NCBI RefSeq assembly: GCF_040183065.1
Contig: NC_091119.1
Span: 102,621,274-102,685,273 of the forward strand
From: Periplaneta americana
Lineage: Eukaryota > Arthropoda > Insecta > Blattodea > Blattidae
DNA length: 64,000 bases
Direction of reading: 5' to 3'
Each line of letters starts with the position of its first letter. Position 1 is the stretch's first letter. The notes below the pieces were generated by a model, which saw only the letters and a program-made list of their open reading frames with translations, did no database searches and was not told the origin of the DNA. This document shows, piece after piece, positions 47,479-60,619 of the stretch. The translations under genes were made by a program, and so were the position numbers.

Positions 47479-47694
47479 CTGGAAGTGCAACAGTAATGCA
47501 TTCAACTTTTAAATAACGACTCTAAGTTCATTCCTTCCATACTTAAAGCACTGCATGTAAATTAATACACAATTTAAGTGTTCAATATTACTTAGCAGTA
47601 ATAAAGTCTTCAACAGTCCACTGGTAATTATTCTCGCTAGTAGACCCAATGTTCATGGGTTCAACCTGACTGGCAGTGAAATATTACTCCCTGG

Positions 47695-48150
47695 GAAACA
47701 AGGGAATAAAAATTCTTTGTTATGTAGATGACGTTGTTTTATTTGCTGAAATGTTGATGATCTCCAGTGATCATTTCACCAGTTTAACATGACTGTATAT
47801 CATCAAAAGACTAAAGCTATAACAATCTCGACTTCCTATAATACACAAGTTGTTGTGGTTAACAATGTTATTGATAAAGTGTCAAAATTAAAATTTTTGG
47901 AACTGTCGAAGTTAATTTTTTTTTTAAATAAATATTACTACCTACGCAAGTCTGAAGTAACCATTTGAACGAACGAATAAAGGTAACAGAATTCCAGTAT
48001 ATTTAAGGGAAACAATTTGGAAAAATTAACATTTTAGGGATGAACCAAAAGGCAAAAGTACGAATAAACAAATTAATTGTGAAACCAATTTTATTACAGT
48101 TGAAACTAATTTATATGCAACCCAGTTCTGATTTAAGCACAGGATTTTGT
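47695..48150 (+). pseudogene. LINE family D reverse-transcriptase remnant
   Basis: Plus-strand fragments: ILCYVDDVVLFAE, carrying the RT catalytic Y-x-D-D box (47715), FNMTVYHQKTKAI (47780), VVVNNVIDKVSKLKFL in another frame (47850), then GYLRETIWKNKHF-like and IVKPILLQ-like residues (48000-48110). Order matches family D at 10081-10885. Heavily shifted. A GGGTTCAACC B-box-like site lies just upstream (47655). Confidence 0.65.
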
Positions 48151-48159
48151 GTGTCCTGG

Positions 48160-49100
48160 CAAAGCAGCACTTTATTACAGTCGCGTTGTTGACTCCTCCT
48201 CTTTGCTTACGCCTTAGGAAGTGAAGGCTCTATAAAGTCTAGGCAGGCATTATCAATTTGCCACACCGTTAAACATTATCATGTCGTAGCTCCTATGATA
48301 ATACATCAAATGCACTGTAATTGAGCAAATAATTGAGCGGCAAATAATGTCCTTATGTGTTTTCTGCAAACGCCAACGAAAGAGGCAAAATGGCGGGCGA
48401 TTATATTAAGTATTTATCGAGCCTTAGGAAGTGCATAACGTCATAAGCAGCAAATCACAAGACACACACATTTAAATGTAGCAACGTGATTGGCTGTCGG
48501 AAATGAGAGTGACAGGACTATACCTATAAATTTTCTCTGAGTTATACATAACTAATTTAATTCAGGAAAGATATTCAATTAATGAAGGGCATGCATTTTC
48601 ATATGAAGTGACATTCCAAAATTAGTCCTGGCTTCACTCTGGCTCACTCAACATGCCTATTATCACGAATTACGAATCACAAGAGTGGTCACAAAGGCAG
48701 CTGCTCTTGATGCAACATGGCATGGCTGATCACACCCACAGCGAGGGGAGGTGGTGCCATTGGTCACACAAATTACATTGGTTCACGGCCTAACATTAGC
48801 ATTCCACTGTGGCTCATAGTCTTCTTAAAGCAAGCATTTTAAATTCTGCCATTTTTTTGTTTCATTACAGATACCGGAACAGTGTCCATTAAATCGGTGT
48901 GGGGAAAAACATATTCTACAACAAAACATAATAACAGAGGTTCTCAAATGGAATAAAATCGGAAAAAGATGACCATAAGACAACATTCATTGTAATTACG
49001 CGACAATATTGAATCTGATTGTGAATAAAAATGTATATTTACATGGAAAGATACTGCTACTGTTTTTCAATGGCAACTCTCTTGATAGCTCACGCTATTT
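48160..49100. other. COG4 intron sequence, no feature
   Basis: No motif or repeat recognised. Confidence 0.3.
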
Positions 49101-49110
49101 TTTTCTCTTA

Positions 49111-49600
49111 CAGTAGAACCCCTTTTTAATGAATCTCTGAGGGATTACTTTTTTCACCTTAAATACTGCTTACATAAAATGGGAGGGAAAGCTTAAATTA
49201 ATTAGTACTAACATGTGTGTTATATACGAAACATTTTAATTAATTAATTAGGCCTACAATTATTATTTACAATATATTTCATTATATTTCTTAACTCTTC
49301 AAATGGTGAGACATGAATGATTTTCCATCTGGTTGAACCCGAACCACACTGAAACTCGGCATTGAAAGTTTCTTCTTTGTTCTTCATTATTCCCCATAAG
49401 GAAGTAGTTGGCAAACCAGCTTTTCTGCCATATGCGACATGTTATGTGAGGATTAACCTCCACGTTTCTTATTATTTCCACTTTCCGTCTGATAGTTAAT
49501 TTCTTCCATTTAGTTGCGATTATAACAATGCATAAACAGCATAAACTAACAAAAAAACTTGGAAACAGGATCCACACAACTCACGAGATCAAAGCAAGCA
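49111..49600 (-). mobile_element. pogo/Tigger-type remnant with CENP-B-like N-terminus
   Basis: A terminus-like ACAGTAGAACCCCTTTTTAA lies at 49111. The minus strand starts an open frame near 49520 with KWKKLTIRRKVEIIRNVEVN, a pogo/CENP-B-type DNA-binding N-terminus. It then changes frame to HMAEKLVCQLLPYG and NKEETFNAEFQCGSGSTRWK. The opposite terminus is absent; the minisatellite begins 40 bases further on. Confidence 0.6.
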
Positions 49601-49642
49601 AAGCGACCATCTGTGAAAGCAAGACCATAAAGAACTGCAAAG

Positions 49643-52454
49643 AATAATGTCACCGCGTGGCACCACATTACTATCTGATACTACTGATTAATAATGTCAC
49701 CGCGTGGCACCACATTACTATCTGATACTACTGATTAATAAAGTCACCGCTTGGCACCACATTACTATCTGATACTACTGATTAATAAAGTCACCGCTTG
49801 GCACCACATTACTATCTGATACTACTGATTAATAATGTCACCACTTGCCACCACATCACTATCTGATACTATTGATTAATAATGTCACTGCTTGGCACCA
49901 CATTACTATCTGATACTACTGATTAATAATGTCACCGCGTGGCACCACATTACTATCTGATACTACTGATTAATAATGTCACTGCGTGGCACCACATCAC
50001 TATCTGATACTACTGATTAATAATGTCACCGCGTGGCACCACATTACTATCTGATACTACTGATTAATAAAGTCACCGCTTGGCACCACATTACTATCTG
50101 ATACTACTGATTAATAAAGTCACCGCTTGGCACCACATTACTATCTGATACTACTGATTAATAATGTCACCACTTGCCACCACATCACTATCTGATACTA
50201 TTGATTAATGTCACTGCTTGGCACCACATTACTATCTGATACTACTGATTAATAATGTCACCGCGTGTCACCACATCACTATCTGATACTATTGATTAAT
50301 AATGTCACTGCGTGGCACCACATTACTATCTGATACTACTGATTAATAATGTCACCGCGTGGCACTACATTACTATCTGATACTACTGATTAATAAAGTC
50401 ACCGCTTGGCACCATTTTACTATCTGATACTACTGATTAATAAAGTCACCGCTTGGCACCACATTACTATCTGATACTACTGATTAATAATGTCACCACT
50501 TGCCACCACATCACTATCTGATACTATTGATTAATAATGTCACTGCTTGGCACCACATTACTATCTGATACTACTGATTAATAATGTCACCGCGTGGCAC
50601 CACATTACTATCTGATACTACTGATTAATAATGTCACTGCGTGGCACCACATCACTATCTGATACTACTGATTAATAATGTCACCGCGTGGCACCAAATT
50701 ACTATCTGATACTACTGATTAATAATGTCACCGCGTGGCACCACATCACTATCTCATACTACTGATTAATAATGTCACTGCGTGGCACCACATTACTATC
50801 TGATACTACTGATTAATAAAGTCACCGCTTGGCACCACATTACTATCTGATACTACTGATTAATAATGTCACCACTTGCCACCACATCACTATCTGATAC
50901 TATTGATTAATAATGTCACTGCTTGGCAGCACATTACTATCTGATACTACTGATTAATAATGTCACCGCGTGGCACCACATCACTATCTGATACTATTGA
51001 TTAATAATGTCACTGCGTGGCACCACATTACTATCTGATACTACTGATTAATAATGTCACCGCGTGGCACTACATTACTATCTGATACTACTGATTAATA
51101 AAGTCACCGCTTGGCACCACATTACTATCTGATACTACTGATTAATAAAGTTACCGCTTGGCACCACATTACTATCTGATACTACTGATTAATAATGTCA
51201 CCACTTGCCACCACATCACTATCTGATACTATTGATTAATAATGTCACTGCTTGGCACCACATTACTATCTGATACTACTGATTAATAATGTCACCACTT
51301 GCCACCACATCACTATCTGATACTATTGATTAATAATGTCACTGCTTGGCACCACATTACTATCTGATACTACTGATTAATAATGTCACCGCGTGGCACC
51401 ACATTACTATCTGATACTACTGATTAATAATGTCACCACTTGCCACCACATCACTATCTGATACTATTGATTAATAATGTCACTGCTTGGCACCACATTA
51501 CTATCTGATACTACTGATTAATAATGTCACCGCGTGGCACCACATTACTATCTGATACTACTGATAAATAATGTCACCACGTGGCACCACATTACTATCT
51601 GATACTACTGATTAATAATGTCACCGCGTGGCACCACATCACTATCTGATACTATTGATTAATAATGTCACTGCGTGGCACCACATTACTATCTGATACT
51701 ACTGATTAATAATGTCACTGCGTGGCACCACATTACTATCTGATACTACTGATTAATAAAGTCACCGCTTGGCACCACATTACTATCTGATACTACTGAT
51801 TAATAAAGTCACCGCTTGGCACCACATTACTATCTGATACTACTGATTAATAATGTCACCACTTGCCACCACATCACTATCTGATACTATTGATTAATGT
51901 CACTGCTTGGCACCACATTACTATCTGATACTACTGATTAATAATGTCACCGCGTGGCACCACATCACTATCTGATACTATTGATTAATAATGTCACTGC
52001 GTGGCACCACATTACTATCTGATACTACTGATTAATAATGTCACCGCGTGGCACTACATTACTATCTGATACTACTGATTAATAAAGTCACCGCTTGGCA
52101 CCACATTACTATCTGATACTACTGATTAATAAAGTCACCGCTTGGCACCACATTACTATCTGATACTACTGATTAATAATGTCACCACTTGCCACCACAT
52201 TACTATCTGATACTACTGATTAATAATGTCACCGCGTGGCACCACATTACTATCTGATACTACTGATTAATAATGTCACCACGTGTTACCACATTACTAT
52301 CTGATACTACTGATTAATAATGTCACCACGTGGCACCACATTACTATCTGATACTACTGATTAATAATGTCACTGCGTGGCACCACATTACTATCTGATA
52401 CTACTGATTAATAATGTCACTGCGTGGCACCACATTACTATCTGATACTACTGA
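49643..52454. repeat. 47-bp minisatellite, about 60 units, with higher-order structure
   Basis: Unit: AATAATGTCACCGCGTGGCA, CCACATTACTATCTGATACT, ACTGATT (47 bp). Fifty-nine complete units plus a partial one fill 2812 bp. Variants at fixed positions (AATAAAGTCACCGCTTGG = B; CACCACTTGCCACC with CATCACT and ACTATTG = C; CACTGCTTGG = D; CACTGCGTGG = E; CACCGCGTGG = A) recur in ordered blocks. Units are directly adjacent with no unique spacers, so this is not CRISPR-like. Two D units (in 50066-50391 and 51755-52080) lack 3 bp. Confidence 0.97.
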
Positions 52455-53700
52455 ACTTTCCTAATGGCATATTCTAGAGCGAAGTTAAAAAGTAAAGGTG
52501 ATAGTGCATCTCCCTGCTTTAGCCCGCAGTGAATTGGAAAAGCATCAGATAGAAAATGACCTATACGGACTCTGCTGTATGTTTCACTGAGACACATTTT
52601 AATTAATCAAACTAGTTTCTTGGGAATACCAAATTCAATAAGAATATCATATAATACTTCCCTCTTAACCGAGTCATAAGCCTTTTTGAAATCTATGAAT
52701 AACTGATGTACTGTACCCTTATACTCCCATTTTTTCTCCATTATCTGTCGAATACAAAAAATCTGATCAATAGTCGATCTATTACGCCGAAAACCGCACT
52801 GATGATCCCCAATAATTTCATCTACGTACGGAGTTAATCTTCTCAAAAGAATATTGGACAAAATTTTGTATGACGTCAACAAAAGTGATATTCCTCGAAA
52901 GTTACCACAGTTGGTTTTGTCCCCCTTTTTAAAAATAGGTACAATTATGGACTCCTTCCATTGTTCTGGTACAATTTCCTTTTCCCAAATAGCAAGTACA
53001 AGTTTATAAATTTCGCTATATAATGCACTCCCACCCTCTTGTATTAATTCTGCTGGAATTTGATCGATACCTGGAGACTTGTACTTTTTCAGATTTTCTA
53101 TCGCAATTTCGACTTCTGAAAGCGTGGGTTCGGGTATAAATGGCTCAGCAGTTTGTATTTCAATTTCGTCCCGATCATTTGTATTTGGCCTATGTACATT
53201 TAGTAGTTGCGCAAAATAGTTTTTCCATCTGTTTAGGATTGATGGAGAGTCTGCAAGCAAGTCGCCATTCTCATCCTTGATCACGTTTACCCTTGGCTGA
53301 TATCCGTTCTTAAATTCCTTTATACCCTTATATAAATCTCGAATGTTTTTATTCTTACTATTTGTTTCTACCTCATTCAGTTTTTCCTTCAAGTAACCTC
53401 TCTTTTTATTCCTAAGTGTACGACTTGCTTCCCGTCTTTCATTGAAATAATTATCTCTCTTCTCCTCAACTGGATCCTGTAAGAATTTCAATTTTGCCTG
53501 TTTCCTTCTTTCTACTACCATGCAACAATCTTCATCAAACCACGGTTTCTTTTTCTTAGTTTCATAATAACCTATGCTCTGCTCAGCTGCAATTTTGATA
53601 CTATCTCTGATATTTTCCCACACGCTATTAACATCTAATTCTTTCTCAACTTCGTCGGAACTTTCTAAAGTTCTTTCTTATCCCTTACTTCTCCGAATTT
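52455..53700 (-). pseudogene. LINE family B, N-terminal half of reverse transcriptase
   Basis: The minus frame (Met 53623, open to 52607) reads through a linker, then RT blocks: KYKSPGIDQIPAELIQEGG, WKESIIVPIFKKGDKTNCGN, FRGISLLLTSYKILSNIL, DHQCGFRRNRSTIDQIF and VHQLFIDFKKAYDSVKREVL. A TGA at 52605 is followed by CGLKQGDALSPLLFNFALEY in the same frame. The copy then stops at the minisatellite edge (52454), just before the YADD box. Upstream, weaker frames reach about 53970, but the expected endonuclease domain is absent. With the 3045-3880 copy the two halves cover the family's RT. Confidence 0.88.
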
Positions 53701-53709
53701 AGTCCAAGC

Positions 53710-54945
53710 AGAGTTTGTAACTACTTTCCCTTTTTTTCCACTACTCTGACTCTGCTGATTTAACTTTATTTTCGGCATATACTTTTGACATCGTGTCTTG
53801 TAATCTTTTACCATCAACAGAGACGGTGTCCGAGCCTCTGCTTGAGATCGACGTCGATACTATTGAATCATCTTCAACATTCGTTTTGATGAAACGTACT
53901 GATTAGACAAGCCTACAATTCACCTACTGCTTACTGCTACCGGAAGAGCACTCATGAACACCGAGCGCTCGTCGTCAGACCCGATTGCTCGGTGTGTTGC
54001 TTTACTTCGTGATTTATCGGAAATATTCGTATATGATCGCTATTCATTCCGTCAGTGCCTTCCTGGACTGATAACGATATCCCGCGCTCGCTCTCTTGCA
54101 GGTCTCTGGTGTGGACTATATCAAATTAGGAAACTGTAAAAGATTTCTCTGTTAATGAATAAAAACGAATAAAAGCAAAATTCTATGTTCAACCCCATCC
54201 ATTAGATGTATTCAATTTTCAACTTTTCTTAGCATTGAGGAGACCTCTAGTAGGAAAGGAATGGACACTTTTTACTCAAATCTCACTATCCACAGTATTC
54301 TGTGTGATAACACCCACTGAGGTGCACAACCTGGAACTGGATATCAGTGGGCCGGATTTATATAAACTTGTTACACTTCTCCAATACTCGTTTCACACCT
54401 CACAACCGCACTTTTCCTGCCTGTCTGCATGTTTGGGGTAGATTCATGCACAATGCACATTTTCAAGAAATTAGATTTAACAGCACATATATTGCACGTT
54501 ATGTTCTTTTTTCTGGATTTAGTGGATATATTATGTTAACTTGCATAATAGTGCCTTTTATGAATGTTGCTTCGTAAAATCTGGTATTTCCACGTTATTT
54601 GTTTATTGAGAAAAAAAAATAAAACAAAGCTCCCCGTAATATGGTTTTGTAGCATCAAAAGGCTTTGCACTAATCCCTCCCTTTGTTACACTGAAATTTC
54701 CAACCCCCAACTCTCTCTCATTACAAGCCAGGGGTCAAAATATTGAAAGAAAGGAAGCCAGAAGCAGCATGCTTGCAAACTGCAATTTAGTATACTTTTG
54801 TGTCGAATTCTGAAGTGTTGCTGTAGCTCCTGTTAGAACTGCAAGAATAAATCTTCTGTTAAAATGCATTGAGGAAAAGGAATATCTAAAGACGGACAGT
54901 GATGCAGTTTATTGTGATTGTTGTAATAAAGACGTAAGCACTTGT
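53710..54945. other. possible LINE B 5' region, then no feature
   Basis: 53710-53970 stays loosely open on the minus strand (KIKLNQQSQSSGKKGKV and SISSRGSDTVSVDGKRLQ in different frames), perhaps the 5' part of LINE B. From 54000 to 54945 nothing is assigned. Confidence 0.3.
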
Positions 54946-54954
54946 GTATTTTGG

Positions 54955-55045
54955 GGCGCATCACAGTTAAGATGTAATGCTGCAAATCCGGAAGGTCGCG
55001 GGTTCGATTCTCCATGGGGTCATGACCATGCGGAAATGCAAAAGA
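54955..55045 (+). repeat. tRNA-derived SINE fragment
   Basis: A-box-like GTTAAGATGTAATGCTGC and B box CGCGGGTTCGATTCTCC, followed by a short body (GGGGTCATGACCATGCGG). Confidence 0.6.
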
Positions 55046-55228
55046 CTTACAATTCGATCTCACTTTGTCCCAAATTTCATCTCTTAAGTATGCATCTGTC
55101 ACTTCTCGTGATGTAGAAAGATCATTTTCTGTGTCCAAGAATGTGCTTCAGATAAACATATGAGCTTAAATGAAGAAAATTTTGAGAAATCAGTTGTAGT
55201 AAGCTTATGTTGTTTCAAAATAAAATAT

Positions 55229-55246
55229 AAATGTTGTTGTTGTTGT
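55229..55246. repeat. (TGT)n tail of LINE C
   Basis: Five TGT triplets, the (ACA)n 3' tail of the minus-strand LINE. Confidence 0.85.
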
Positions 55247-58200
55247 TGTCTAGTGCCTTGCATTTGGCAATGAAGCCATTAGCAGTCGTGCTTTCCAATA
55301 CTTTTGAACTGTAGTTTCTTCTGATCTTAATGCTTCACAGGTCTTCAAGTGGTCTTCATTCATTTCTGCTGGTTCGTTACACAGGACACATATTGGTGAA
55401 GCTAAGATACCTATTCTGTAGAGATGACTTGCTAGACAGTCATGATTTGTCAATAGTTTGAAGGCTGCAACTGCTGTTTTCCTTGGTCTCTGGGGGATTA
55501 TATCTGGGTTGGGAAGTAGTGTAATTCATTTTTTGTCTTTAGCATTTGATTCTATTTCTTGTAGGTATGAATGAGAAAATTTTGTAGTGATCAAGCATTT
55601 TATTGAGGAATATGAGAAATTAAATTTAGACTTTTGTTTTATTGTTGTGCCTTTCTTGGCAAGTGTGTCTGCGGTTTCATTCCCCATGACTCCACAGTGT
55701 GCTGGAATCCATTGGAGACGGACAATCTTATTAACTTTTTGGAGTTGTGTCAACATTTTGTAGCATTCCCTTATTTTTGTTGACTTCTTTGTAGCATTTG
55801 AACATATTCCCTGAATTGCAGCTTTAGAATCTGAAAGAATTACTGTCTTGTTATATTTATTTAAGGGAAGATTTAATAATTGTCGGAGAGCAATGTGTAT
55901 AGCCTCTATTTCACCATCATAATTTGTTGTGTCTCTGCCAACAGAATGATAAAAGGAAAAATGTGTACATGTAACTCCAGCTCCAGTAAGGTTTTCTGTG
56001 GTTGATCCATCAGTATATATGTGTAGCCATTCTTCTGTAGGGTATCTAGTATTGATCGTTTCCTGTGTTAGAAGTTTTTGTATTTCTTTTGGTGTGTCTG
56101 ATTTACTTATTTCCTCTGTTAATTCCAAACTGAAGATAGGTTGCAATAATTCCAATGGATTTTCTCTTATAAGTAAATTTTCTCTTGTGTTAGGAATGCT
56201 CAATTTAGATTTAATCTCTGTTACCTTTTCTAGGAAACTACTATGAGTTTTAAGGATTGAAGAAGGGAGGTTCTTTTCTGTCCATTTAGAGTTTGGCAGT
56301 CGTAACATTTTCTCATGTTGGAGCAGTGCTTGTTCTTCTATTTTTGTTGTTATTGATGGGATCCTTGTTAAGGCAAGCATGGCATCAACAGGTGTGGATT
56401 TAACTGCTCCAGTGATTAGGCGAAGAGCCTGATTTAGTATTTGTTCAAGTTTATTGATGTTAACATTTGCTGCTGTTATTAAAGCTTCAGAACAGTACAA
56501 AAGGTTTGGTTTAATATACATTTTGTATGTTGTATTAAGGACTCTCCTTGAGCAGCCCCATTTAGCACCAGCTAACTTTTCAGGATTTGCAGTTTCTTTT
56601 CAACCTTTTCTGAGATGTTTGTTATATGTTTTTTCCAACTAAGTTTTCTGTCGAAAGTGATGCCCAAGTATTTGGCATCATCAACTGCTTTGAGTGGTTT
56701 ATCATTATAATTTATGTTAATAGTCACTGGTTTATATTTTAGTGTAAATAATTCATAAGTTGTTTTTTCTACATTAATAGTCATGAGGTTTTTGGAGCTC
56801 CATTCATGTACTTTGTTTAGGGCTGTTTCTATTCTGTCTTTAATTAATTTAGGTTTTTTTGGAGAGCCTGGAGTCCAAAAGACTACGTCGTCAGCAAATA
56901 AAGCAATTTTGGTTTCTGAAGTTTGTATTATTGATGGAAGGATGTTTATATAAATATTAAAGAGCGTTGTGCTCAGAACAGCACCTTGTGGAAGTCCTTG
57001 GTGTGTTTGTTTATATTTGGAAATGTATGTATTATATTTTGTAGCGCAAAATCTTTGTGAAATAAACTGGGTTATCCATTTCAGCATGTTACTTTTCACA
57101 CCTAATGATTGCAACTTCTCAATTAATTTATTTCTCCAGACTGAGTCATATGCTGACTGAAAATCAATGAATACTGCTAAGGTGTCCTCTTGTCTATTGA
57201 AAGCTTCCTTGATGTCTTGGCTTAGTAGAAGTACATTTTCACTTGTACTATGATTCTGTCTGAAGCCGGTCTGTGAACTATTAAGTAGGTTGTAGTATTC
57301 TAGGAACCAGTTAAGTCTAGATGCTACCATTCTTTCCATCACTTTTGCAATAACGCTGGTTAAAGATATTGGTCTGAAGCTATTAATATTGTTTGAAGGT
57401 TTATTTTTCTTTAAAATCGGGATGATAATGGCTTTTTTCCAGTCGGATGGTACAGTCATTTTCCAACATGTGTTATACAGTTTAAGTAGGATTTCTTTTT
57501 CTTTCCTGCCAAGGTGTTTAATAAACTCTGGGTGGATCTTATCAGGTCCTGGAGATTTTTTGTTCTGTAATTGTTCTATTGCTAGATCCAGTTCTGTGTC
57601 ATTAAAATCTTGATTGAAAATATCATTTTGTATATCTTTTGGTTTGTTAGTTTTTCTGATAGTTTTTTGGATAGTTTTATCTTCTTCCTTGTATGCTTGG
57701 GGCATTCTTTGAGACTGAGCATAAAATTTGTTAAGGGATTCTGCTATTTCCCTATCTGTAGTTAAGCCTTTGTTATTATATTGTAATGGTTCTGTTGTAT
57801 TTTTTGATAATTTTGTTTTATTAAGAAATTTGTAGATTTTATTTCCATCTTTCCTATAGTCCATATGTTCTACAAAATTTGTGAAACTGGTCTTCTTTGC
57901 AGAAATTAATTCTTTCTTAAAAGCGGCTGCTTTTCTTCTACAGTTTTGTACATCTTCTGGACACTTGGTTCTTTCGTGTTTTAACTTAGATAGAGATGGA
58001 GACCAAAAGTAGCTATATTTCTTTAACTTTCCTTTGGGAATATGTTTTTTGGCTGCTGTCAATAATATTTCACAAATTTTTTTATTCATTTCATCTGTTG
58101 ACTTGAACTCTGATTCTAGCAGTATATTACACCTCCCTTCTATCTCATTTTGGAAATTGGACCAATCTGCTTTTTTGAAATTCCAAGAAGTTTTTATGTT

Positions 58201-58590
58201 TGGTTTATTAGTTTTATTTATTAGCCCTGTTATGGAGTCTATGGTGATTCCGTGGCCTGAGCCTGGGTCTTCTATTATTTCTCTTTTTGTATTGTCAATT
58301 ATATCAGATGACACCATCAGAAGATCAGGATTTGTACCAAAACCATTATAATGAAGGTAAGTGGGTGGATCATTTGGATTAAATATTAATTCCATTGTTG
58401 AGTTTATTAGATCTTCTATGACTCTTCCTGCTGAATTTATATCTCTGTAGCCCCATCTAGGGGAGTGTGCATTAAAATCACCTATTAAAATACTTTTGGG
58501 TTCTATGGGGATAGAATTTAGGTCTAGTTTATTGTCTGGAGGATTGTAGATACTGTAAATTCTGTATAAATGTAACATCTCGTAGAACTC
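55231..58590 (-). pseudogene. LINE family C (I/R1-group, RNase H-bearing), nearly intact
   Basis: Minus strand, 5' to 3': C-terminal part of an AP-endonuclease (GDFNAHSPRWG near 58480; SGHGITID where SDH is usual); an RT in a 668-codon frame (58578-56572) with NSFRPISLTSVIAKVMER, TLAVFIDFQSAYDSVW and catalytic ALFADDVVFW; after a frame change, a 331-codon frame (56521-55526) with RNase H (IYTDGSTTENL, GEIEAIHIAL, VILSDSKAAI, GNETADTLAKKG); a TGA; then in frame a C-terminal knuckle C-x2-C-x9-H-x4-C (55380-55330). It ends in (ACA)n. It has only one A-run frameshift (56560-56575) and one nonsense, and lacks the 5' end. Related tips lie at 20815, 31343 and 35953. Confidence 0.92.
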
Positions 58591-58843
58591 AATTTTGATA
58601 GTGCATATTTTTAATGTTTTTTTTCACTTCATTGTGCATGTTTTGTCGTATGATGGTGCATGAATGCATGCATGTTTTAAGATTTGACAGTGCATGGAAA
58701 TCCAGATATCAGTTAAGCTGAGACAAGAGAAGAAGAGCCAAAGACATAAGAGAGTTTTCACACTCCACCTGTCTGTAATTCTATCATGATGCCATTAATT
58801 GCAGGGCCCATCAGAATCAAGACATATATGCTACTGTAATAAG

Positions 58844-60337
58844 TAAAGCGCGGATTTCTAAGCACAATCAAACAGTAAAATAAGTACGAAAAATGCTGAA
58901 AAGAAGCCCCAAAATAAGCAAAAACGAATACACGGAAATATAATGATAAATTATTTGTTTCGTAGAACTCTTCCCTTATTGAAGGCTGTCACCTGGAAAC
59001 AAGAAGATCCACGTCTTTGTACTGACTTCCAACAGTTTCAGTGACACAATGCAAGGCACGTCAAGTGAACTAATTTAGGGTAAAGAGCTTTTAAATCAGC
59101 TCCCGCTTTAACAATATATGCAGCAGCATCACTGAGAAATAACAATAAATTGTCATACCGCATCCCTTCCCAGCCACAAGAAAAGTAACGAGTCGTTGAA
59201 AAATTTTGCAACAGTGGAATTATTTACTCAGTCAAGCAGCTATTTGTATATTAAGAAGAAATGATCTGCTGCCTGCTTCCCACTACAGCACTACACACGC
59301 ACTGTCCCGATGCATCTGTGGTTTCATCAATAGAAATTCGTATGTTTTCGTGCTTCAGTTTATCCCGAATATTACAAATTACTTCTTGAAAACACTGTGG
59401 CATATAGTTATTGGGCGATGTAGATTCGTCCGGCACCCTTTTGTTTGTGAATTCTTCTAAAAATACCCGAAGCTGCACATTATTCAATTTCCACAACGAA
59501 TGTCGGAACCCGCTAATGCTAAGCACGAGTCTCTTGAAATGTATCGCTAGAACTCGACTGTACACTGCTTTCAATCAGTTCCTGGTTTAACTTAGATTTA
59601 TTCTTAAACCTCTCCTCATGCCGCATTGCATTAATATGCTGCACAGTGCCATATTTTTTCTTCGCAGAAACACTTTCTTCACACACCAAACAAAATAAGA
59701 CACTGCTGCCTCACTGGAAATATTACTCCCAAACTCATTTACGCCTTTGCGTAAGAATGCTGATTGAGAGGTTTTTGTGGGTGGCATTCCGTAACTACAA
59801 CAGCAGCAATCACACACACCTCATTGAACCAACGCGTATTGCACAACTTGCACACTGCAGCTTGGAACTCGGGGATTCACCATCCAGGCACATGACATCA
59901 TTCTGATAATGCGATAAGTGCAATAACCGATTGACCTGCCTAGTCACAGAAGCTTGGCGGGGAATCCCAAGGTTCTCTAATTAAAACTACGCAGTATTAT
60001 TTTGCATCATCCTGGGTCATATCCTAGCATTGCTTTCTTACGCATTCGACTGAAGCTAATTTTTATTAGCCAATAAAAAAAATGGAATCAGTGATAAATG
60101 GCGGCTAGGTGTGAAATAACACACTTTTAAAATCACAGCTTTGGGTAAAATATGCAGTTTGAATTAAAAATCGTAAAATAAGGAAGCAAAACGTTTTCCT
60201 GCGAAATAAGCATTTATTAGCACTAACAAACATAGTTAAAACTTCTTATCTAGGTGTGTCTTACAAAGTATAATCTTTCTGCTTACCTTTAACAGTGTGG
60301 AAAAGAATGTGCATTTTGCTTAGAAATCCGGGCTTTA
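58844..60337 (-). mobile_element. hAT DNA transposon with partial transposase
   Basis: Ends TAAAGCGCGGATTTCTAAGC (58844) and, inverted, TAAAGCCCGGATTTCTAAGC (60337), with a perfect 8-bp duplication GTAATAAG at 58836-58843 and 60338-60345. The minus strand codes, across several frames, an N-terminal part (SQSAFLRKGVNEF and VCVKKVF-like BED-type residues near 59650-59770), then PLWKLNNVQLRVFLEEF, NIRISIDETTDASGQC (first catalytic Asp), and RYDNLLLFLSDAAAYIVKAG (second Asp) near 59110-59170. The C-terminal dimerisation region with the catalytic Glu is missing. Length 1494 bp: an internally deleted, frameshifted copy. Confidence 0.88.
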
Positions 60338-60619
60338 GTAATAAGCAGTGACTATTCAAAGCAGATAACGTGAACCTTAATGCTGTGATGAAACAATGGC
60401 TGGGCTGCTCCTTTGAGATTGAATATCACCAACAATATCAGGGTGCTGCCAGTGCTGTCATGGTAATTTTTTTCTTGGTCATACGCCCCACCCTTGTTTT
60501 CTCCCTTGAACTATATTCTACTCTGCTCTCTCTATCTCTCAGACTGTCATTTAATGATTTTTTAATATTAAAGAAGAAGTAAAGAAATTGTTTTGCTTTA
60601 CATTTTAATTGTACAAGAT

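Noticed and set aside
49643-52454. CRISPR-like array
   Set aside because: Units are contiguous 47-bp tandem repeats with no unique spacers, in eukaryotic DNA.
52607-53623. 338-codon frame as a host gene
   Set aside because: Its motifs (KYKSPGIDQIP, FIDFKKAYDSV) are LINE reverse transcriptase.
59206-59460. plus-strand open frame over the hAT element
   Set aside because: It is the antisense shadow of the hAT transposase on the minus strand.
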